Of a stretch of 6,298 nucleotides of DNA, positions 5,189-6,298 are shown piece after piece. This stretch comes from Clostridiaceae bacterium. Its GTDB lineage: Bacteria > Bacillota > Clostridia > Oscillospirales > Acutalibacteraceae. Numbering within the stretch: position 1 is the first letter of the stretch; every line of letters starts with the position of its first letter. The stretch spans positions 1 through 6,298 of the forward strand of contig JAEDEQ010000090.1 of assembly GCA_016293225.1 (NCBI GenBank), written 5' to 3'. Both the position numbers and the translations under genes were made by a program. The notes below the pieces were generated by a model. It was not told the DNA's origin. It did not search any database and saw only the letters and a program-made list of their open reading frames with translations.

Positions 5189-5659
5189 ATGGAAAAGGAT
5201 ACAGAGCGCGCCCTCGCCGTGCTGAAAGAGGAGAACCTCACCCTTGCCCTCTGCTGCGGAGACGAAACGCTCAAAAGCCGTAAGAGAGGGGTTGCGGCGC
5301 TGCTGGAGCTTTATGACGGCAAAAAGGAGCTTTCCGCGTTCTGCGCGGCGGACAAGGTGGTCGGAAAAGGGGCGGCCGTGCTTTTCTCTTTGCTTCACGT
5401 CAGGGAGGTTTACTCCGAGGTCATGAGCAGGGACGCGCAGGAGCTTCTTGCGCAAAACGGCATTCCCTTTTACTGTGAAAGGACAGCCGACTGCATTTTA
5501 AACCGCCCGGGAACAGCACTTTGCCCGATTGAGGAAGCGGTGGGCAGCGAGAGAGACCTTGAAAGAGCGCTTGCCCTCATCAAAGAAAGAGTGCGCCAAA
5601 TGCAGAGTGGCAGTCAGATGCCGGATTTTAAGATATCCGGGACTTTAGATAATAGATAA
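5189..5659 (+). CDS. DUF1893 (TM1506-like) protein
   Basis: A soluble 156-residue protein that I place in DUF1893 by its ordered motifs: SRKRGVAALLEL (30-41), CAADKVVGKGAA (52-63), VYSEVMS (74-80), ILNRPGT (103-109) and CPIEEAV (112-118). Thermotoga TM1506, the structural prototype, has a cytidine-deaminase-like fold, but the family's reaction is not established. No classical deaminase HAE/PCxxC pair is present here. D55, K56, K60, C112 and E115 are the conspicuous conserved polar positions. The ATG has GAGGAG (5174-5179) 9 nt upstream, inside the end of the Nudix gene. The family is usually about 130-140 residues. From roughly residue 138 the tail (QSGSQMPDFKISGTLDNR) looks non-native. Its last codons and its TAA stop lie inside the heptamer array at 5644-5687, which suggests that repeat insertion replaced the original 3' end. 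Confidence 0.85.
   Translation: MEKDTERALAVLKEENLTLALCCGDETLKSRKRGVAALLELYDGKKELSAFCAADKVVGKGAAVLFSLLHVREVYSEVMSRDAQELLAQNGIPFYCERTADCILNRPGTALCPIEEAVGSERDLERALALIKERVRQMQSGSQMPDFKISGTLDNR
5621..5640 (+). other. Hairpin at the 3' end of the DUF1893 gene
   Basis: CCGGAT (5621-5626) pairs with ATCCGG (5635-5640) around an 8-nt loop, within the last coding part of the gene and just before the heptamer array. No T-run follows, so it is not a convincing terminator. It may mark the edge of the inserted repeat. Confidence 0.35.
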
Positions 5660-5687
5660 TGGATAAGAGATAATAGATAATAGATAT
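5644..5687 (+). repeat. Heptamer tandem array, left (consensus AATAGAT)
   Basis: Six heptamers stand in exact 7-bp register from 5644: TTTAGAT, AATAGAT, AATGGAT, AAGAGAT, AATAGAT, AATAGAT, then AT. Because 7 is not a multiple of 3 and the unit holds TAG/TAA, the array stops translation in every forward frame. It supplies the stop codon of the DUF1893 gene at 5657-5659. Confidence 0.85.
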
Positions 5688-5766
5688 TTTCTCTCGCGCC
5701 AAAAGGGCAACTCTTGCGGTACGCGCTTCCCGCGTAACAGCCGAATCTTATTTCCGTTTTACCGTA

Positions 5767-5797
5767 ATCTAACATCCAATATCTAACATCTAAAATC
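5767..5797 (-). repeat. Heptamer tandem array, right, inverted relative to the left array
   Basis: On the plus strand ATCTAAC, ATCCAAT, ATCTAAC, ATCTAAA, ATC. Its reverse complement reads TTTAGAT, GTTAGAT, ATTGGAT, GTTAGAT, in the same register and starting with the same TTTAGAT as the left array. The two arrays thus face each other across 79 bp (5688-5766). The interval contains a 6-bp hairpin, TACGCG (5720-5725) with CGCGTA (5731-5736), and no gene. Confidence 0.75.
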
Positions 5798-5801
5798 AAA
5801 A

Positions 5802-5829
5802 TTCGTAGGGGCGTCGCTTGAGGCGCCCG
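5802..5829 (+). repeat. REP-like arm A (block 2)
   Basis: Identical to 53-78 over 5804-5829, with the same stem GGGCGTC/GGCGCCC (5809-5815 and 5822-5828). This copy is followed by six T residues and so doubles as a terminator. Confidence 0.8.
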
Positions 5830-5835
5830 TTTTTT
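5809..5835 (+). terminator. Intrinsic terminator formed by the REP-like arm, probable end of the operon
   Basis: Stem GGGCGTC (5809-5815) and GGCGCCC (5822-5828), seven pairs including one G-U, with loop GCTTGA. One G and then TTTTTT (5830-5835) follow. It lies 150 nt after the DUF1893 stop and is the first GC stem with a T-run downstream of the five-gene cluster. Confidence 0.7.
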
Positions 5836-5915
5836 CCCTTTGCGCCGACCGAAAAATTAACGCGAAACATTGGGATTTCGTTGGGTTTTTACGCGGTTGT
5901 ATTGGGCAAGGTTTC

Positions 5916-5944
5916 CGGGCGGCTCCGAGCGCCGCCCGTACGGA
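5916..5944 (-). repeat. REP-like arm B (block 2)
   Basis: Contains the perfect 8-bp stem CGGGCGGC/GCCGCCCG (5916-5923 and 5931-5938). Identical to 161-189 over 29 bases, and 35 of 36 over the longer stretch ending at 5951. Confidence 0.8.
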
Positions 5945-6011
5945 TTTTGCCTTTATTTTGTTCTTTTGTGGGTAAAAGGTAGTATAAATTTATATCCGTC
6001 CGCTCCGCTGG

Positions 6012-6043
6012 GGTTACTTTTGTCGGTTGTGACAAAAGTAACC
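6012..6043. repeat. Perfect 13-bp inverted repeat (hairpin)
   Basis: GGTTACTTTTGTC (6012-6024) and GACAAAAGTAACC (6031-6043) are exact reverse complements around GGTTGT. It abuts box D. No T-run follows on the plus strand. I infer part of the dispersed repeat rather than a terminator, although an RNA hairpin could form from either strand. Confidence 0.8.
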
Positions 6044-6060
6044 AAAAACACGCTTTTCCT

Positions 6061-6131
6061 CCGCGAAAGAGCCGACCCAAAACAACTCTGCTTTGCAGAG
6101 CTTGTTTCGGGTCCCACGTCTTCTTTCGCGG
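6061..6131. repeat. 71-bp nested palindrome
   Basis: The outer arms CCGCGAAAGA (6061-6070) and TCTTTCGCGG (6122-6131) are perfect 10-bp complements. Inside, GACCC-AAAACAA-CTCTGC (6074-6091) pairs with GCAGAG-CTTGTTTC-GGGTC (6095-6113) apart from one mismatch and one bulge, around TTT. The result is a long two-tier hairpin. Together with 6012-6043 it looks like a folded repeat element, of MITE or retained-hairpin type. Its open frames on both strands are by-products of the repeat. Confidence 0.75.
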
Positions 6132-6298
6132 CAATTAAAGCTCTGTTAAACCCAACGAAAGAAACAGTACGGGCTGCTGCCTTTCCTTTTTTGTTTGCGC
6201 TACATTACAGTTTGCGCCTTGCTCACTTGAAAAAATAGATAGCTTATCTTTTTTGCAGAAAGCCGCGACTTGAAAAGTAGTTACTATATGTTTTTAAA
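6132..6298. other. Non-coding right end of the window
   Basis: I see no gene with a ribosome binding site. AAACCCAACGAAA (6148-6160) is the exact reverse complement of 5876-5888, which could be a repeat boundary but is short enough to be chance. An AT-only hairpin, AGATA-GCT-TATCT (6237-6249), is followed by TTTTT. It would be a weak terminator at best, and no gene ends just before it. Confidence 0.4.

Larger units (their letters stand above)
5802..6014. repeat. Mosaic intergenic repeat block 2
   Basis: Related to block 1. Arm A recurs at 5802-5829 in the same orientation and arm B at 5916-5944, still inverted, with an 86-bp spacer (81 bp in block 1). Box C recurs at 5958-5975 as TTGTTCTTTTGTGGGTAA, one mismatch from 121-138. 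Box D recurs at 5995-6014 as the reverse complement of 206-225 with one mismatch, so D has the opposite orientation relative to arm B in the two blocks. The A-B spacers are largely unrelated apart from the inverted 12-mer at 5889-5900. The block holds no supported gene. Confidence 0.75.

Noticed and set aside
5889..6134. Open frame of 81 codons on the minus strand over the same repeats
   Set aside because: It is the opposite-strand reading of the same palindromic repeat, without a start signal or recognisable family.
5876..6160. 13-bp inverted pair 5876-5888 and 6148-6160 as terminal repeats of one mobile element
   Set aside because: A 13-bp inverted match is not rare in a window this size, the match does not extend, and I see no target-site duplication.
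5870..6238. Open frame of 122 codons on the plus strand over repeat block 2 and the palindromes
   Set aside because: No ribosome binding site, no protein domain, and the frame is made of repeat boxes and hairpin arms. Related translations may be annotated as hypothetical proteins in other genomes simply because the DNA repeat recurs.

Overview
The window looks like chromosome of a Gram-positive anaerobe of the class Clostridia, probably an Oscillospiraceae/Ruminococcaceae-type gut bacterium. I infer this from strong AGGAGG-type ribosome binding sites, sigma-A promoters, protein families common in that group (a FabG/YmfI-like SDR, WecH-like acyltransferases, a DUF1893 protein), moderate GC, and GC-rich dispersed repeats between genes. 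No database search was possible, so the taxonomy is a judgement from sequence style.

Layout: positions 1-350 are non-coding mosaic repeat (block 1). Positions 354-1349 hold a minus-strand gene for a membrane-anchored, Ser/Thr/Gln-rich extracytoplasmic protein of unknown function, with its own terminator. Positions 1350-1672 are a divergent control region with a promoter facing each way, a 9-bp tandem repeat, and a dyad filling the -35/-10 spacer of the rightward promoter. From 1673 to 5659 five plus-strand genes lie in operon-like order: SDR oxidoreductase, membrane acyltransferase 1, a 154-nt gap that can fold into an ordered RNA structure, membrane acyltransferase 2, MutT-like Nudix hydrolase (TTG start), and a DUF1893 protein. 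Positions 5644-6298 are non-coding: two heptamer arrays in opposite orientation, repeat block 2 (related to block 1) and two long hairpins. One repeat arm in block 2 also has the form of an intrinsic terminator and probably ends the operon.

How the genes may work together: the two integral-membrane acyltransferases suggest O-acylation of an envelope or secreted glycan. The SDR is translated just ahead of the first one, but its sequence signature resembles the EF-P 5-aminopentanone reductase (YmfI) branch, so the shared transcript may not mean a shared pathway. The Nudix and DUF1893 genes are tightly packed (3 nt apart) and may concern nucleotide housekeeping. The most unusual material is non-coding: the repeat boxes shared and shuffled between the two ends, the heptamer arrays that supply a stop codon to the DUF1893 gene, and the structured intercistronic segment. 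I see no CRISPR array, tRNA, rRNA, transposase or convincing defence system.
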